Source: Neisseria sp. | GTDB taxonomy: Bacteria; Pseudomonadota; Gammaproteobacteria; Burkholderiales; Neisseriaceae | Direction: 5' to 3' | Length of the DNA: 64,000 bases | Assembly (NCBI RefSeq): GCF_030530745.1 | Contig: NZ_JAUMUI010000002.1 | Coordinates: forward strand, 3,729 to 67,728 | Shown here: one piece after another, positions 25,080-38,668 of the stretch | Layout: each line of letters starts with the position of its first letter | Position numbering within the stretch: the stretch's first letter is position 1 | The notes under the pieces: model-generated | Told to the model about the DNA's origin: nothing | The model's database searches: none | Seen by the model: only the letters and a program-made list of their open reading frames with translations | Made by a program: the position numbers and the translations under genes

Positions 25080-25245
25080 AGGGGCTGTTGACAATTGGCC
25101 GGCGAAGCGGTTTTTTGAGGCAAAAACCGCGTATGCAAGGCAAAAAGCGCAGCAAGGTTGAACACCTTGCGAGCATTTTTAACGCCGCAGACGGGGATTT
25201 TTGACCAAAAATACCGCCGTTGCGCTAATTGTCAACAGACCCTAG
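25080..25245. mobile_element. 166-bp palindromic repeat element, copy C
   Basis: AGGGGCTGTTGACAATT at the left and AATTGTCAACAGACCCTAG at the right, exactly 166 bp like copies A and D. It lies between yidD and yidC and ends 22 nt before the yidC ATG. A TTG within it opens an in-frame but spurious 5' extension of yidC. Confidence 0.8.
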
Positions 25246-25267
25246 TAAGTATCACCAGGAAGATTCT

Positions 25268-26917
25268 ATGGACTTCAAACGATTAATGATTTTTTTTGCT
25301 GTGGCTGCGGCAATCCTGTTCGGCTGGGAACAAATGTTCCCCTCGCCCAAACCCAGCCCCGCGCAACAGCAGGCGGCGCAAACCGCGCAGCAAAGCGCCG
25401 CGCTGCAGGCAGGTCATGCCGCCGAGCTTACCCCTACTGTTCCGGTTACCGTTACCACCGACATGGTTAAAGCCGTTATCGACGAAAAAACCGGCGACCT
25501 GCGCGGCCTGACCCTGCTGAAATACAACTCGAACAGCGACGAAAGCAAAGACTTCGTGCTGTTTAACGACAGCAAGGCCCACACCTATATCGCCCAATCC
25601 GAATTATTGGATTCAGACGGCCAAAACGTGCTGAAAGGCCTCGCGTTTACCGCCCCGCAGAAACAATACACCCTCAGCGGCGATAAAACCGAAGTGCGCT
25701 TGAGCGCGCCTGAAACCGCCGGTTTGAAAATCGACAAAGTTTACACCTTCACCAAAGGCAGCTACGTTATCAACATGCGTTACGACGTAACCAACGCCAG
25801 CGGTGCGCCGGTTAAACTTGATGCCGTTTACCGCCTGCTGCGCGACAGCAGCAAGCCCGAAGGGGAAGGCTATTTCAACCAAACCTACGCAGGCCCCGTG
25901 GTTTACACCCCCGCCGGCGAGTTTGAAAAAGTACCGTTCGGCGATTTGGACGACGATTACAATTCCGGCAAAGACCGTGCCGAATACGTGCGCAAAACCG
26001 ACAGCGGCTGGCTGGGCATGATCCAACACTACTTCATGGCCACGTGGATTCTGCAACCCAAAGACGGCCAAACCGTCTGCGCCGCCGGCGCCTGCCGGAT
26101 TGACTTAAAACGCCGCAGCGACAACCTCTATTCTGCAGCCGTGCGCGTGCCCTTGGCCGCCGTACCCGCAGGCGGCAAACTCGATACAGGCATCGGACTG
26201 TATGCCGGACCGCAAACCACCGACGTTATCAGCAAAGTGGCCGACAACCTGCAGCTTGCCAAAGATTACGGCAAAGTGCACATCTTCGCCTCGCCGCTCT
26301 TCTGGCTCCTGAACAAACTGCACGACTTCACCGGCAACTGGGGCTGGGCGATTGTTTTGCTGACCATTATCGTCAAAGCCGTCTTCTATCCGCTCACCAA
26401 CGCCTCCTACCGTTCGATGGCGAAAATGCGCGCCGTCGCCCCGCGCCTGCAGGCATTGAAAGAGAAATACGGCGACGACCGCATGGCCATGCAGCAGGCC
26501 ATGATGCAAATGTATAAAGACGAAAAAATCAACCCGCTCGGCGGCTGCCTGCCGATGCTGCTGCAAATCCCCGTGTTCATCGGATTGTATTGGGCGATTT
26601 TCTCTTCGGTAGAACTGCGCCAGGCGCCGTGGTTGGGCTGGATTACCGACTTGAGCCGCCCCGACCCGTGGTTTATCCTGCCCGTGATTATGGCGGCCAC
26701 CATGTTCATCCAAACCTATCTGAACCCGCCGCCCACCGATCCGATGCAGGCCAAAATGATGAAAATCATGCCGGTGATTTTCTCGGTGATGTTCTTCTTC
26801 TTCCCCGCAGGTTTGGTGCTTTACTGGGTGGTCAACAACATCCTCACCATCGCTCAGCAGTGGTATATCAACAAGAGTATTGAAAAACAGCGAGCCGCCG
26901 GCGAAGTGGTATCGTAA
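25268..26917 (+). CDS. yidC: Membrane protein insertase YidC
   Basis: 549 residues. An N-terminal signal-anchor (MDFKRLMIFFAVAAAILFGW) is followed by a large periplasmic beta-sandwich domain (about 50-330). The conserved five-helix insertase core has NWGWAIVLLTIIVKAVFYPLT, GGCLPMLLQIPVFIGLYWAI and the terminal LYWVVNNILTIAQQW. The hydrophilic-groove Arg lies in ASYRSMAKMR. It inserts membrane proteins alone or with SecYEG. The ATG at 25268 has AGGA upstream; a TTG at 25229 inside the repeat is rejected. A DUS terminator follows. Confidence 0.96.
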   Translation: MDFKRLMIFFAVAAAILFGWEQMFPSPKPSPAQQQAAQTAQQSAALQAGHAAELTPTVPVTVTTDMVKAVIDEKTGDLRGLTLLKYNSNSDESKDFVLFNDSKAHTYIAQSELLDSDGQNVLKGLAFTAPQKQYTLSGDKTEVRLSAPETAGLKIDKVYTFTKGSYVINMRYDVTNASGAPVKLDAVYRLLRDSSKPEGEGYFNQTYAGPVVYTPAGEFEKVPFGDLDDDYNSGKDRAEYVRKTDSGWLGMIQHYFMATWILQPKDGQTVCAAGACRIDLKRRSDNLYSAAVRVPLAAVPAGGKLDTGIGLYAGPQTTDVISKVADNLQLAKDYGKVHIFASPLFWLLNKLHDFTGNWGWAIVLLTIIVKAVFYPLTNASYRSMAKMRAVAPRLQALKEKYGDDRMAMQQAMMQMYKDEKINPLGGCLPMLLQIPVFIGLYWAIFSSVELRQAPWLGWITDLSRPDPWFILPVIMAATMFIQTYLNPPPTDPMQAKMMKIMPVIFSVMFFFFPAGLVLYWVVNNILTIAQQWYINKSIEKQRAAGEVVS

Positions 26918-26927
26918 CCGGCAGGCA

Positions 26928-29509
<2,582 letters not shown>

Positions 29510-29520
29510 AAACTTGCGCC

Positions 29521-29537
29521 GAAACCTTTGCAAAACC
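29521..29537. repeat. Solo IS-end-like sequence
   Basis: GAAACCTTTGCAAAACC is identical to the left end of the insertion at 8153. A near copy, GCCTTTGCAAAACCG, lies at 29761-29775 in the same orientation, flanking the dRS3-like repeat. Confidence 0.5.
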
Positions 29538-29541
29538 CGAT

Positions 29542-29593
29542 CAGGCCGTCTGAAAATGCCGATGCAACCGCCCCGCGCTTTTCAGACGGCCTG
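29542..29593. terminator. Inverted DUS terminator after gyrB
   Basis: CAGGCCGTCTGAAAA (29542-29556) and complement (29579-29593). Confidence 0.7.
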
Positions 29594-29661
29594 AGACTTT
29601 TGCGAAATTGTTTAGGGCTTCTGAAACAAATACAGTTAAACCGCTTATTTAATAACCGATC

Positions 29662-29739
29662 CGTCATACTCGGGCTTGACCCGAGTATCTGTTATTCCTT
29701 CTAAACAAAAAGATACTCGGGTCTAACCCGAGTATGACG
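29662..29739. repeat. dRS3-like paired palindromic repeat, copy 2
   Basis: 78 bp bounded by CGTCATACTCGGG and CCCGAGTATGACG, again with two internal hairpins ATACTCGGG/CCCGAGTAT and a short unrelated spacer. Same family as 13988-14062. It sits in the gyrB-rsmJ gap. Confidence 0.8.
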
Positions 29740-29797
29740 CAGATGTTTTATTATATAAAGGCCTTTGCAAAACCGCCTTCAGGCCGTCTGAACAACC

Positions 29798-30535
29798 ATG
29801 ATCCCCGTTTATCTCACCGAATCCGCAACCGAATCCGCGCGCAGCCTGATCAGCCGCTTCAGTTTAACCGTATGCGGCAGCCTGCCGCAGCAGGGCGAAT
29901 ATCTGCTGGCCGATTCAGACGGCCTTTCGTTGTGCTGCGCCGGCGAAAAAGGGCGCGTGCGGGCAGACTTCACCGGCGGCACAGCGCAATACCGCCGCAC
30001 CAAAGGCGGTGGCGAACTGATTGCCAAAGCCGTCAACCATACCGCCTCCGCTACCGTTTGGGACGGCACCGGCGGCTTGGGGCGCGACACATTCGTGCTG
30101 GCCTCGCTGGGGCTGCAAGTGCACACGTTCGAGCAAAACCCCGCCGTAGCCGCCCTGCTTTCAGACGGCCTGAAACGCGCGCTCGAATGCCCCGAAACCG
30201 CCGCCATCGCCAACCGCATCACCCTGCATTTCGGCGACACTTGCGCACTGCTGCCCCAGCTGGCTGCCGCCACCGGCCGCCCCGATGTGGTGTATCTCGA
30301 CCCGATGTATCCCGAAAGCCGCAAAACCGCCGCTGTGAAAAAGGAAATGGCTTATTTCCACAGTTTGGTGGGCACGGCGCAAAACGAAGGAGGACTGCTT
30401 GCCGCCGCCCGTGCGGCCGCAAAAAAGCGCGTCGTCGTCAAACGTCCGCGCTTGGGGGAGTTCCTCAACCGTGAACCGCCCGCCTATCAATATACAGGCA
30501 AAAGCACGCGGTTTGATGTCTATCTGCCGCTATAG
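29798..30535 (+). CDS. rsmJ: 16S rRNA (guanine1516-N2)-methyltransferase
   Basis: 245-residue SAM-dependent methyltransferase (YhiQ/RsmJ family). It carries the SAM-binding DGTGGLGRDTFVLASLG, the acidic FEQNPAVAALL and the catalytic-type VYLDPMYPESRK. The C-terminal VVVKRPRLGEFL is also typical. It methylates G1516 of 16S rRNA in the small-subunit head. Length fits the family. The upstream gap is filled with repeats. A very long perfect hairpin follows the stop. Confidence 0.93.
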   Translation: MIPVYLTESATESARSLISRFSLTVCGSLPQQGEYLLADSDGLSLCCAGEKGRVRADFTGGTAQYRRTKGGGELIAKAVNHTASATVWDGTGGLGRDTFVLASLGLQVHTFEQNPAVAALLSDGLKRALECPETAAIANRITLHFGDTCALLPQLAAATGRPDVVYLDPMYPESRKTAAVKKEMAYFHSLVGTAQNEGGLLAAARAAAKKRVVVKRPRLGEFLNREPPAYQYTGKSTRFDVYLPL

Positions 30536-30567
30536 CCGGTAAATCTGCTTTTTCTACCGGCGAAAAG

Positions 30568-30616
30568 AAGTTTTTTAAAGGGGGCCGTCCTAAGGACGGC
30601 CCCCTTTAAAAAACTT
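30568..30616. terminator. Perfect 23-bp hairpin, probable bidirectional terminator
   Basis: 23-nt arms (30568-30590 and 30594-30616) with a TAA loop and no mismatch. The core GGGGGCCGTCC/GGACGGCCCCC is flanked by AAA/TTT and T6/A6 arms, so it has a U-run in both directions. Unlike most hairpins here it does not contain a DUS. Confidence 0.8.
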
Positions 30617-30655
30617 GGAGCTAATCTGTTTAAGCCCTTTTATATGTGATTTTTC

Positions 30656-30761
30656 TATAGCGAAAAAACTTCATTTCTGCCACGGCGTTGCCATGCCTTG
30701 CCGTACGACTGTACTACCTGCGGCTTGCTGCCTTGTGGTAAAAATAAGTTTTTCCACTATA
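30656..30761. repeat. Correia-type repeat (CREE), intact
   Basis: 106 bp. The left end TATAGCGAAAAAACTT and right end AAGTTTTTCCACTATA are the terminal inverted repeats. The internal GCCTTGCCGTAC, GTACTACCTGCGGCTTGCTG and CTTGT match the Correia core. It lies between rsmJ and secA. Correia ends can carry outward promoters and IHF or RNase III sites. Confidence 0.8.
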
Positions 30762-30795
30762 TCGCGCTGCGTTATATTGACTGTAGCCGCTGTGT

Positions 30796-30828
30796 AAAAA
30801 AGCCCGCTTCATTAAAAAGCAGGCTTTT
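30796..30828 (-). terminator. secA intrinsic terminator
   Basis: AAAAGCCCGCTT (30798-30809) and AAGCAGGCTTTT (30817-30828) form a stem with one mismatch. On the minus strand it is followed by T6, directly after the secA stop. Confidence 0.8.
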
Positions 30829-30832
30829 GCGC

Positions 30833-33589
30833 TTAATCCAGTTTGCCGTGGCAGTGTTTGTATTTTCGGCCGCTGCCGCACGGGCAGAGGTCGTTGCGGT
30901 GGACGATTCGGCCTTGTTTGGCGAGCGCTTCGGGAGCAAAATCGTTACCGGCAGGGTCGAATGCTTCGGTGGCAAGATCATCGCGCGACTCGCCCAATAC
31001 GTCTTCCATGGAAGGAGCACCGGAGTGGATGGCATGCATGGCAGAAGGTTCCTGCGGTTCGCTGTCGGCAATCATATCGTCGGCCTGTTCAATCTGCACC
31101 GAAGTCAGCAGGGAGGCAACGTTTTGTTTGATGCCGTTCCATAAATGCTGGAACATGATAAAGGCTTCGCGTTTGTATTCCTGTTTGGGGTTTTTCTGGG
31201 CGTAGCTGCGCAAGTGGATGCCTTGGCGCAGATAGTCCATGGCGGCGAGGTGTTCGCGCCAGTTGTTGTCGATTACCTGCAGCAATACGTTGCGTTCGAA
31301 GTTGGTCATGTTTTGCTTGCCGACCAGTTCGGTTTTGTCGGCATATTCTTGTTCCACTTGGGCAATCAAACGTTCTTTTACGTCTTGGTTGTCGAGTGTG
31401 TTGTTTTCCTTCAACCAGCCGCGCACATCGGCATGAACGCGGAATTCGCCCGCCAATTGTGATTCGAGTGCGGGCAGGTCCCATTGTTCTTCCATGCTGT
31501 CGGGCGGCATGTGGTTATCTACCAAATCGCCGATAACTTCTTCGCGGATGCTCTTGGCCAAACCGCTCACGTCTTGGTTGGTGAGGATTTCGTTGCGGTA
31601 GTGGTAAATCACTTTGCGCTGGTCGTTGGCCACATCGTCGTATTCCAAAACCTGTTTGCGCATATCGAAGTTACGGCCTTCCACTTTGCGTTGCGCACCT
31701 TCGATTTGACGGGTGAGCATGCCGTGTTCGATGGCAACGCCGCGCTCCGGCGCAAGGCGGTTGAGGATGGCCGCGGCGCGGTCGAGGGCGAACAGGCGCA
31801 GGAGCGGGTCTTCAAACGAGAGGTAGAAACGGCTGGAACCGGGGTCGCCCTGACGCCCGGCGCGGCCGCGCAGCTGGTTGTCGATACGGCGGCTTTCGTG
31901 GCGTTCGGTGCCGATAATGTGCAGGCCGCCTGCATTCAGTACGCGCCGGTGATCGGCTTCCCAGCTGTTTTCGAGTTTGGAAATGCGGTCTTGCTTTTCA
32001 TCGTCGCTCAAGGTTTCGTCGGCACGGACGGCGTCGCTCTGGTGTTTGACGTTGCCGCCCAAAACGATGTCGGTGCCGCGGCCGGCCATGTTGGTGGCCA
32101 CGGTAATCATGCTGGGTTTGCCCGCCTGTGCCACAATCAGGGCTTCGCGCTCGTGTTCTTTAGCATTGAGCACGTTATGGGGCAGACCGGCCTGGGTGAG
32201 CAGGCGCGATACCAGCTCTGAGTTTTCAATGCTGGTGGTGCCTACCAAAACAGGCTGGCCTTTGTCGAAACAGGCTTGGATATCGTTAATGACAGCTTCG
32301 TATTTTTCTTCGGCGGTGCGGAAGATTTGGTCGTTGAAGTCTTTGCGCTGCATCGGGCGGTTGGTGGGGATAATTACTGTTTCCAACCCGTAAATGCTTT
32401 GGAATTCGAAGGCTTCGGTGTCAGCCGTGCCGGTCATGCCGGAGAGTTTTTTATACAGGCGGAAGTAGTTTTGGAAGGTAATCGACGCCAGTGTCTGGTT
32501 TTCGCGTTTGATTTCAACGCCTTCTTTGGCTTCCACTGCCTGGTGCAGGCCTTCTGACCAGCGGCGGCCCGCCATCAGACGGCCTGTGAATTCGTCGACA
32601 ATTACAATTTCGCCCTCCTGAATCACATAGTGCTGGTCTTTGTGGAACAGGGTATGGGCGCGCAGTGCTGCCATCAGGTGGTGCATCAGCATGATGTTGG
32701 CGGCAGAATAGAGCGAATCTCCTTCTTGCAACAGGCCCATTTCGGCCAGAATTTCTTCGGCGTGTTCATGACCCGCTTCGCTCAAAATTACTTGGTGCGC
32801 TTTTTCGTCGACCCAATAGTCGCCTTCTCCTTCTTCGGTTTCTTGGCGGATAAGGCGTGCGGGCACTTTGTCCATCACTTGGTAGAGCTGCACGTTGTCG
32901 TCGGCCTGGCCGGAAATAATCAGCGGGGTGCGTGCTTCGTCAATCAGAATCGAATCGACTTCGTCGACCACGGCGAAATTCAAACCGCGCTGCACTTTGT
33001 CGTATTGGTCGGTTACCATGTTGTCGCGCAGGTAATCGAAGCCGAATTCGTTGTTGGTGCCGTAGGTGATGTCGGCGTTGTAGGCGGTTTGGCGGAAGAA
33101 AGGCTGCATATCGCTCACGATCACGCCCACGGTCAGGCCGAGGAAGTTATACAGCGGTTCCATAATGCCCGCATCGCGTGCGGCCAGATAATCGTTGACG
33201 GTAACCACGTGCACGCCTTTGCCGGCCAGTGCATTGAGGTAAACGGCCAGTGTGGCCACCAGGGTTTTTCCCTCGCCGGTGCGCATTTCGGCGATTTTAC
33301 CGTTGTGCAGCACCATGCCACCGATCAGCTGCACGTCGAAATGGCGCATGTTCAGCACACGGCGGCCGGCTTCGCGGCAGACGGCGAAAGCTTCGGGAAG
33401 AATGTCGTTTAAGCTTGCGCCTTCGGCAAGGCGCTGTTTGAATTCCGGGGTTTTGGCTTGCAGTTCTTCGTCGCTCAGAGCCTGCATCTGCGGCTCTAAT
33501 TCATTGATTTTGTCTACGGTTTTACGGTATTGTTTGAGCAGGCGGTCGTTGCGGCTGCCAAATATTTTTTTGGCTAAGTTGGTAAGCAT
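30833..33589 (-). CDS. secA: Protein translocase ATPase SecA
   Basis: 918 residues from the ATG at 33589 (AGGAAA upstream); a longer in-frame extension lacks homology. The start [16 protein letters not shown], the NBD1 Walker A region [20 protein letters not shown], the DEAD-like [18 protein letters not shown] and the preprotein cross-linking domain are intact. NBD2 has [13 protein letters not shown] and [18 protein letters not shown]. The C-terminus ends with the zinc/SecB-binding motif [14 protein letters not shown]. It drives Sec export. It is divergent from the dciA-like gene, a common proteobacterial arrangement. Confidence 0.97.
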   Translation of the reverse strand: MLTNLAKKIFGSRNDRLLKQYRKTVDKINELEPQMQALSDEELQAKTPEFKQRLAEGASLNDILPEAFAVCREAGRRVLNMRHFDVQLIGGMVLHNGKIAEMRTGEGKTLVATLAVYLNALAGKGVHVVTVNDYLAARDAGIMEPLYNFLGLTVGVIVSDMQPFFRQTAYNADITYGTNNEFGFDYLRDNMVTDQYDKVQRGLNFAVVDEVDSILIDEARTPLIISGQADDNVQLYQVMDKVPARLIRQETEEGEGDYWVDEKAHQVILSEAGHEHAEEILAEMGLLQEGDSLYSAANIMLMHHLMAALRAHTLFHKDQHYVIQEGEIVIVDEFTGRLMAGRRWSEGLHQAVEAKEGVEIKRENQTLASITFQNYFRLYKKLSGMTGTADTEAFEFQSIYGLETVIIPTNRPMQRKDFNDQIFRTAEEKYEAVINDIQACFDKGQPVLVGTTSIENSELVSRLLTQAGLPHNVLNAKEHEREALIVAQAGKPSMITVATNMAGRGTDIVLGGNVKHQSDAVRADETLSDDEKQDRISKLENSWEADHRRVLNAGGLHIIGTERHESRRIDNQLRGRAGRQGDPGSSRFYLSFEDPLLRLFALDRAAAILNRLAPERGVAIEHGMLTRQIEGAQRKVEGRNFDMRKQVLEYDDVANDQRKVIYHYRNEILTNQDVSGLAKSIREEVIGDLVDNHMPPDSMEEQWDLPALESQLAGEFRVHADVRGWLKENNTLDNQDVKERLIAQVEQEYADKTELVGKQNMTNFERNVLLQVIDNNWREHLAAMDYLRQGIHLRSYAQKNPKQEYKREAFIMFQHLWNGIKQNVASLLTSVQIEQADDMIADSEPQEPSAMHAIHSGAPSMEDVLGESRDDLATEAFDPAGNDFAPEALAKQGRIVHRNDLCPCGSGRKYKHCHGKLD

Positions 33590-33932
33590 GAGATTTCCTG
33601 TGGCGGAATGTGTTTGCGGCATTCCGGCTGAAACAGACGGATCGTAAAAATCAAACCCGAATTTTAACACAAGCCGTTTGGCAGGGTTACAATGCCGTCT
33701 GAAATGGCGGCAGTTTGACCAAATTTCAACTTCCCTTACTTTGCGGGCATTTTTGAAAATACGGCAAATTTGGTTTTTTGCGGATTTTTTATGCCAAATT
33801 TTTCGAGAATTTTTAGCCGGACAGGTAGAGGTTGCATGCAAAACGGTTATATGTGGCATAAAATGCTTAAAAGAAATATGCGCTGCAGAAATTACGGACA
33901 CTATTACTAAAACAACACTCAAGGCAGTTACT

Positions 33933-34355
33933 ATGGATTTGAACCGGCTGGGCGGGCGCGACGGGCATTTGCAGGTCCTGTTGCATCACTCGCAGCAATG
34001 GCTCAGGCTGGATGCCGAAATCAAGCAGATGATGCCCGCCAACCTGCGCGCGCATTTTCAGACGGCCTGTGTGGAAAACGGCGTATTGGTTTTGCTGGCC
34101 GGCAACAATATGGTTTCTTCGCGCCTGCGCATGATCGCCCCGGGGCTGCTGCCGCGTTTGCAGGCGCTGCACCCCGACATCGCCGGTGTGCGCGTGAAGG
34201 TTTTACCCAAGCAGCCGCAAACGCCCCGGGCCAACAGCTTGAAGTTGAGTGCGGCTGCGCTGGAAGGCTTCAGGCACGCTGCCGGGCAGCTGCAGCACCA
34301 CCCCGAGCTGGCGCAGGCACTGCAACGGCTGGCGGAAAAACACGGAAAAGACTGA
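33933..34355 (+). CDS. DciA-like DUF721 protein (putative helicase loader)
   Basis: 140 residues from the ATG at 33933. The N-terminal half (about 10-95) has the KH-like DUF721 pattern: [41 protein letters not shown] and [19 protein letters not shown]. The C-terminal half is helical, with Leu/Ala/Gln-rich stretches and [18 protein letters not shown]721 proteins next to secA have been shown in other bacteria to be DciA, the loader of DnaB helicase in genomes lacking DnaC. This identity is inferred from domain and context. A long DUS-type terminator follows at once. Confidence 0.75.
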   Translation: MDLNRLGGRDGHLQVLLHHSQQWLRLDAEIKQMMPANLRAHFQTACVENGVLVLLAGNNMVSSRLRMIAPGLLPRLQALHPDIAGVRVKVLPKQPQTPRANSLKLSAAALEGFRHAAGQLQHHPELAQALQRLAEKHGKD

Positions 34356-34356
34356 G

Positions 34357-34402
34357 AAAGGCCGGAGCCGTCTGAAAACATGTTCAGACGGCTCCGGCCT
34401 TT
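34357..34402. terminator. 20-bp terminator hairpin with variant DUS
   Basis: AAAGGCCGGAGCCGTCTGAA (34357-34376) pairs perfectly with 34383-34402 and ends in TTT. The uptake core is preceded by AG rather than the usual AGG context. Confidence 0.85.
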
Positions 34403-34493
34403 TACATGCAATGCCGATAATGCTAACATCAAAAGCCGTTTACGAAGCCTTTGGCAAAGGCTGCAATCCAAACAATTAAAGGAGAAAAGCACG

Positions 34494-35618
34494 ATGAGTA
34501 TCTTGCCCCGCCCCGAAATCGATTCAGACGGCCTGTTGGAATATTCGGTGGTTTACACCGACCGCGCGCTGAACCATATGTCGCAAAAATTTCAGACGGC
34601 CTTGCGCTATATTTCGGCCACGTTGAAAAAAGTTTACGGCGCACAACACGCCGCCGTGATTCCCGGCAGCGGCACATCGGGCATGGAAGCCGTGGCGCGC
34701 CAGCTTGCGCGGGGCGAGAAATGCCTGATTGTGCGCAACGGCTTTTTCAGCTACCGCTGGACGCAGATTCTCGAAAAAGGCGCCATCGCCGCCGACAGCA
34801 AAGTGTTTACCGCCCGCCAGGCCGATGAGGCGCAAGCCCCGTTTGCGCCTGCGCCGATTGAAGAAGTATGCGCCGAAATCGCCGCCTACCGCCCCGCCGT
34901 AGTGTTTGCGCCGCACGTGGAAACCGCATCAGGTATCATGCTGCCCGACGGCTATATCCGACAACTGGCCGAAGCCGTGCACGCTGTCGGCGGCCTGCTG
35001 GTCATCGACGGCATCGCTTCGGGCTGCATTTGGTTGGATATGGAAAAACTCGGCATCGACGTGTTGGTTTCCGCCCCGCAAAAAGGCTGGAGCGGCTCGC
35101 CCTGCTGCGGTTTGGTGATGCTGAACGACGCGGCTTACCAAAAGGTGCAGCAAACCGAATCCGACAGCTTCGCGCTCGATTTGAAAAAATGGCTGCAAAT
35201 CATGGAAGCCTTTGAAAACGGCGGCCATGCCTATCACGCCACGCCGCCCACCGATGCGTTGATGAAGCTGCACGATATGATGAAAGAGGCCGAAGCCGTC
35301 GGTTTCGGGCATTTGCGGGCTGCACAAACCGAGTTGGGCGCGAAAATCCGCGCGCTGCTGGCCGATGCGGGCTACCCCAGCGTGGCTGCGGCAGGCTTTG
35401 AAGCCCCCGGGGTGGTGGTTTCCTACACGGTTAACCCCGATATCCAAAACGGCAAAGCCTTTATCGCGCAAGGAATGCAGATTGCCGCCGGCGTGCCACT
35501 GCAATGCGGCGAACGCAGTGATTTCCAAACCTTCCGCCTCGGCCTGTTCGGTTTGGACAAACTGCAAAATACCGACCGCACGGTGGAAGCGTTCGCCCGG
35601 GTGTTAGGCAGGGTATAG
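34494..35618 (+). CDS. Class V PLP-dependent aminotransferase
   Basis: 374 residues from the ATG at 34494 (AAAGGAG upstream). Fold-type I aminotransferase of the serine-glyoxylate/alanine-glyoxylate group. GSGTSGMEAVARQL matches the PLP phosphate-binding turn. Asp in LLVIDGIASG binds the pyridine nitrogen, and the Schiff-base Lys is in SAPQKGWSGSP. A C-terminal domain follows. The substrate is not determined by the sequence. It precedes panD across a DUS hairpin, so a link to beta-alanine or aspartate chemistry is conceivable but unproven. Confidence 0.88.
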   Translation: MSILPRPEIDSDGLLEYSVVYTDRALNHMSQKFQTALRYISATLKKVYGAQHAAVIPGSGTSGMEAVARQLARGEKCLIVRNGFFSYRWTQILEKGAIAADSKVFTARQADEAQAPFAPAPIEEVCAEIAAYRPAVVFAPHVETASGIMLPDGYIRQLAEAVHAVGGLLVIDGIASGCIWLDMEKLGIDVLVSAPQKGWSGSPCCGLVMLNDAAYQKVQQTESDSFALDLKKWLQIMEAFENGGHAYHATPPTDALMKLHDMMKEAEAVGFGHLRAAQTELGAKIRALLADAGYPSVAAAGFEAPGVVVSYTVNPDIQNGKAFIAQGMQIAAGVPLQCGERSDFQTFRLGLFGLDKLQNTDRTVEAFARVLGRV

Positions 35619-35666
35619 CCGGCAGTTAAGGTTCGGCAAAGCGGCAAAAGGTGTACAATAACGCCT

Positions 35667-35715
35667 TTTTCAGACGGCCTGCCGTTTGCGTCTGCTGCGG
35701 CAGGCCGTCTGAAAA
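35667..35715. terminator. Inverted DUS hairpin upstream of panD
   Basis: TTTTCAGACGGCCTGCCG (35667-35684) and complement (35698-35715), an 18-bp stem between the aminotransferase gene and panD. Confidence 0.75.
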
Positions 35716-35740
35716 CGCTTAACCGGAATTGGAGGCCTTA

Positions 35741-36124
35741 ATGTTCCGCACCATGCTCGGCGGCAAAATCCACCGTGCCACCGTTACCGAAGCCGACTTG
35801 AACTACGTCGGCAGCATCACCATCGACCAAGACCTGCTCGACGCGGCGGGTATCTGCGTTAACGAAAAAGTGCAAATCGTCAACAACAACAACGGCGAGC
35901 GCTTTGAAACCTACACCATTCCCGGCGAACGCGGCAGCGGCGTGGTGTGCCTCAACGGCGCCGCCGCGAGGCTGGTGCAGAAAGGCGACATCGTGATTAT
36001 TATGTCTTACGTGATGCTCTCCGAGCCGGAAATTGCCGCCCACGAGCCGAAAGTGGTGCTGGTGGACGGGCAAAACAAAATCTGCGACGTTATCCGTTAC
36101 GAACCGCCGCACACCGTTTTATAA
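35741..36124 (+). CDS. panD: Aspartate 1-decarboxylase (pro-enzyme)
   Basis: 127-residue pyruvoyl enzyme making beta-alanine for pantothenate/CoA. Self-cleavage occurs at Gly24-Ser25 in NYVGSITID, generating the pyruvoyl group. The conserved Tyr58-type [23 protein letters not shown] and the C-terminal Asp/Asn-rich strand are present. The ATG at 35741 gives the canonical [20 protein letters not shown]. Neisserial PanD normally lies apart from panB/panC, as here. A DUS terminator follows. Confidence 0.96.
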   Translation: MFRTMLGGKIHRATVTEADLNYVGSITIDQDLLDAAGICVNEKVQIVNNNNGERFETYTIPGERGSGVVCLNGAAARLVQKGDIVIIMSYVMLSEPEIAAHEPKVVLVDGQNKICDVIRYEPPHTVL

Positions 36125-37030
<906 letters not shown>

Positions 37031-37049
37031 ACAGTTAACAGCATGGCAG

Positions 37050-37080
37050 CAGGCCGTCTGAAAATTTTTCAGACGGCCTG
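37050..37080. terminator. Bidirectional DUS terminator, kdsA/guaA
   Basis: CAGGCCGTCTGAAAA (37050-37064) and complement (37066-37080) between convergent genes. Confidence 0.8.
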
Positions 37081-37102
37081 TTTTCTATTTTAAACCAAAA
37101 GG

Positions 37103-38668
37103 TTATTCCCACTCGATCGTAGAAGGCGGTTTGCCGCTCACATCGTACACCACGCGATTGATGCCGCGCACTTCGTTGATGATGCGGTTGGACACTTTGC
37201 CCAGCAGCGAATAGGGCAGCTCCGCCCAATGCGCGGTCATAAAGTCGCTGGTAATTACGGCGCGCAGGGCGACTACGTATTCGTAAGTGCGGCCGTCGCC
37301 CATCACGCCCACGGATTTCACGGGCAGGAACACGGCAAAAGCCTGGCTGGTGAGGTCGTACCACGAAGTACCGTTTTCATCGAAGGTGTTGCGCAGCTCT
37401 TGAATGAAAATATCGTCGGCCCGGCGCAAGAGGTCGGCGTAATTTTTCTTCACTTCGCCCAAAATGCGCACACCCAGGCCCGGGCCGGGGAAGGGGTGGC
37501 GGTACACCATTTCGCGCGGCAGGCCGAGCGCCACACCCAGTTCGCGCACTTCGTCTTTAAACAGGTCGCGCAAAGGCTCGAGCAGTTTCAGATTCATGTT
37601 TTCAGGCAGGCCGCCGACGTTGTGGTGGCTTTTGATGGCGTGCGCTTTTTTGGTTTTTGCGCCCGCGCTCTCAATAACGTCGGGGTAAATCGTGCCCTGT
37701 GCCAGCCATTTGGCGTTGACGCGTTTTTTGGCTTCGGCATCAAACACTTCCACAAACTCGCCGCCGATGATTTTGCGCTTTTGCTCGGGGTCGGTAACGC
37801 CGGCGAGTTTGCCCATAAACTGTTCGGTGGCGTCCACATGAATCACGTTTACGCCCAGATTGCGCGCAAACATATCCATTACCATTTTGCCTTCGTTGAG
37901 GCGCAACAGGCCGTGATCGACGAACACGCAGGTGAGCTGGTCGCCGATGGCACGGTGAATCAGCGCGGCAGCCACGCTGGAATCGACGCCGCCCGACAAG
38001 CCCAAAATTACTTCGTCGCCGCCCACTTGTTCGCGGATTTTGGCGACGGCTTCGTCGATGTAGTTGGGCATGGTCCAGCCCGGTTTGGCGCCGGCGATGT
38101 CCAAAACGAAGCGGTTAAGCAGGGCACGGCCTTGTTTGGTGTGGGTAACTTCGGGGTGGAACTGGATGCCGTAGAATTGTTTTTCGGCGTGTTCCATCAT
38201 CGCAATAGGGCAGCTCGGCGTGTCGCCGATGACCACGAAACCTTCGGGCAGTTTCGACACTTTGTCGCCGTGGCTCATCCACACATCGAGCGTGTTGGCC
38301 TGGCCGTCTGAAATGCCGCGCGTTAATTCGCAATCAATGGTTTTCACTTGCGCATAGCCGAATTCTCGCTGGTCGCCTGGCGACACTTCGCCGCCCAGAT
38401 GGTGCGCCATAAACTGCATGCCGTAGCAGATGCCGAGCACGGGCACGCCTAAATCGAAGATGCCGGTGTCGGCCTGATAATCGGAGTTGTAAACCGAGTT
38501 GGGGCCGCCGGAAAGGATAATCGCTTTGGGGTTGAAGGCTTTGATGTCGGCCAAAGGCATATCGAAAGAATGCAGTTCGCAGTAAACATGGGCTTCGCGC
38601 ACGCGGCGGGCGATGAGCTGGGTTACTTGCGAGCCGAAATCGAGAATGAGGATTTTGTCTTGGGTCAT
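37103..38668 (-). CDS. guaA: GMP synthase (glutamine-hydrolysing)
   Basis: 521 residues. The N-terminal class I glutamine amidotransferase has nucleophilic Cys in GICYGMQFM, the oxyanion segment [10 protein letters not shown] and catalytic His/Glu in [10 protein letters not shown]. The ATP pyrophosphatase domain has PP-loop [15 protein letters not shown]. The C-terminal dimerisation domain ends KPPSTIEWE, the standard GuaA tail. It converts XMP to GMP. Length is typical (E. coli 525). Confidence 0.97.
   Translation of the reverse strand: MTQDKILILDFGSQVTQLIARRVREAHVYCELHSFDMPLADIKAFNPKAIILSGGPNSVYNSDYQADTGIFDLGVPVLGICYGMQFMAHHLGGEVSPGDQREFGYAQVKTIDCELTRGISDGQANTLDVWMSHGDKVSKLPEGFVVIGDTPSCPIAMMEHAEKQFYGIQFHPEVTHTKQGRALLNRFVLDIAGAKPGWTMPNYIDEAVAKIREQVGGDEVILGLSGGVDSSVAAALIHRAIGDQLTCVFVDHGLLRLNEGKMVMDMFARNLGVNVIHVDATEQFMGKLAGVTDPEQKRKIIGGEFVEVFDAEAKKRVNAKWLAQGTIYPDVIESAGAKTKKAHAIKSHHNVGGLPENMNLKLLEPLRDLFKDEVRELGVALGLPREMVYRHPFPGPGLGVRILGEVKKNYADLLRRADDIFIQELRNTFDENGTSWYDLTSQAFAVFLPVKSVGVMGDGRTYEYVVALRAVITSDFMTAHWAELPYSLLGKVSNRIINEVRGINRVVYDVSGKPPSTIEWE

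Noticed and set aside
25229-25267. In-frame 5' extension of yidC starting at TTG
   Set aside because: The TTG lies inside the 166-bp repeat and encodes non-homologous residues; the ATG at 25268 has an RBS and the normal YidC N-terminus.
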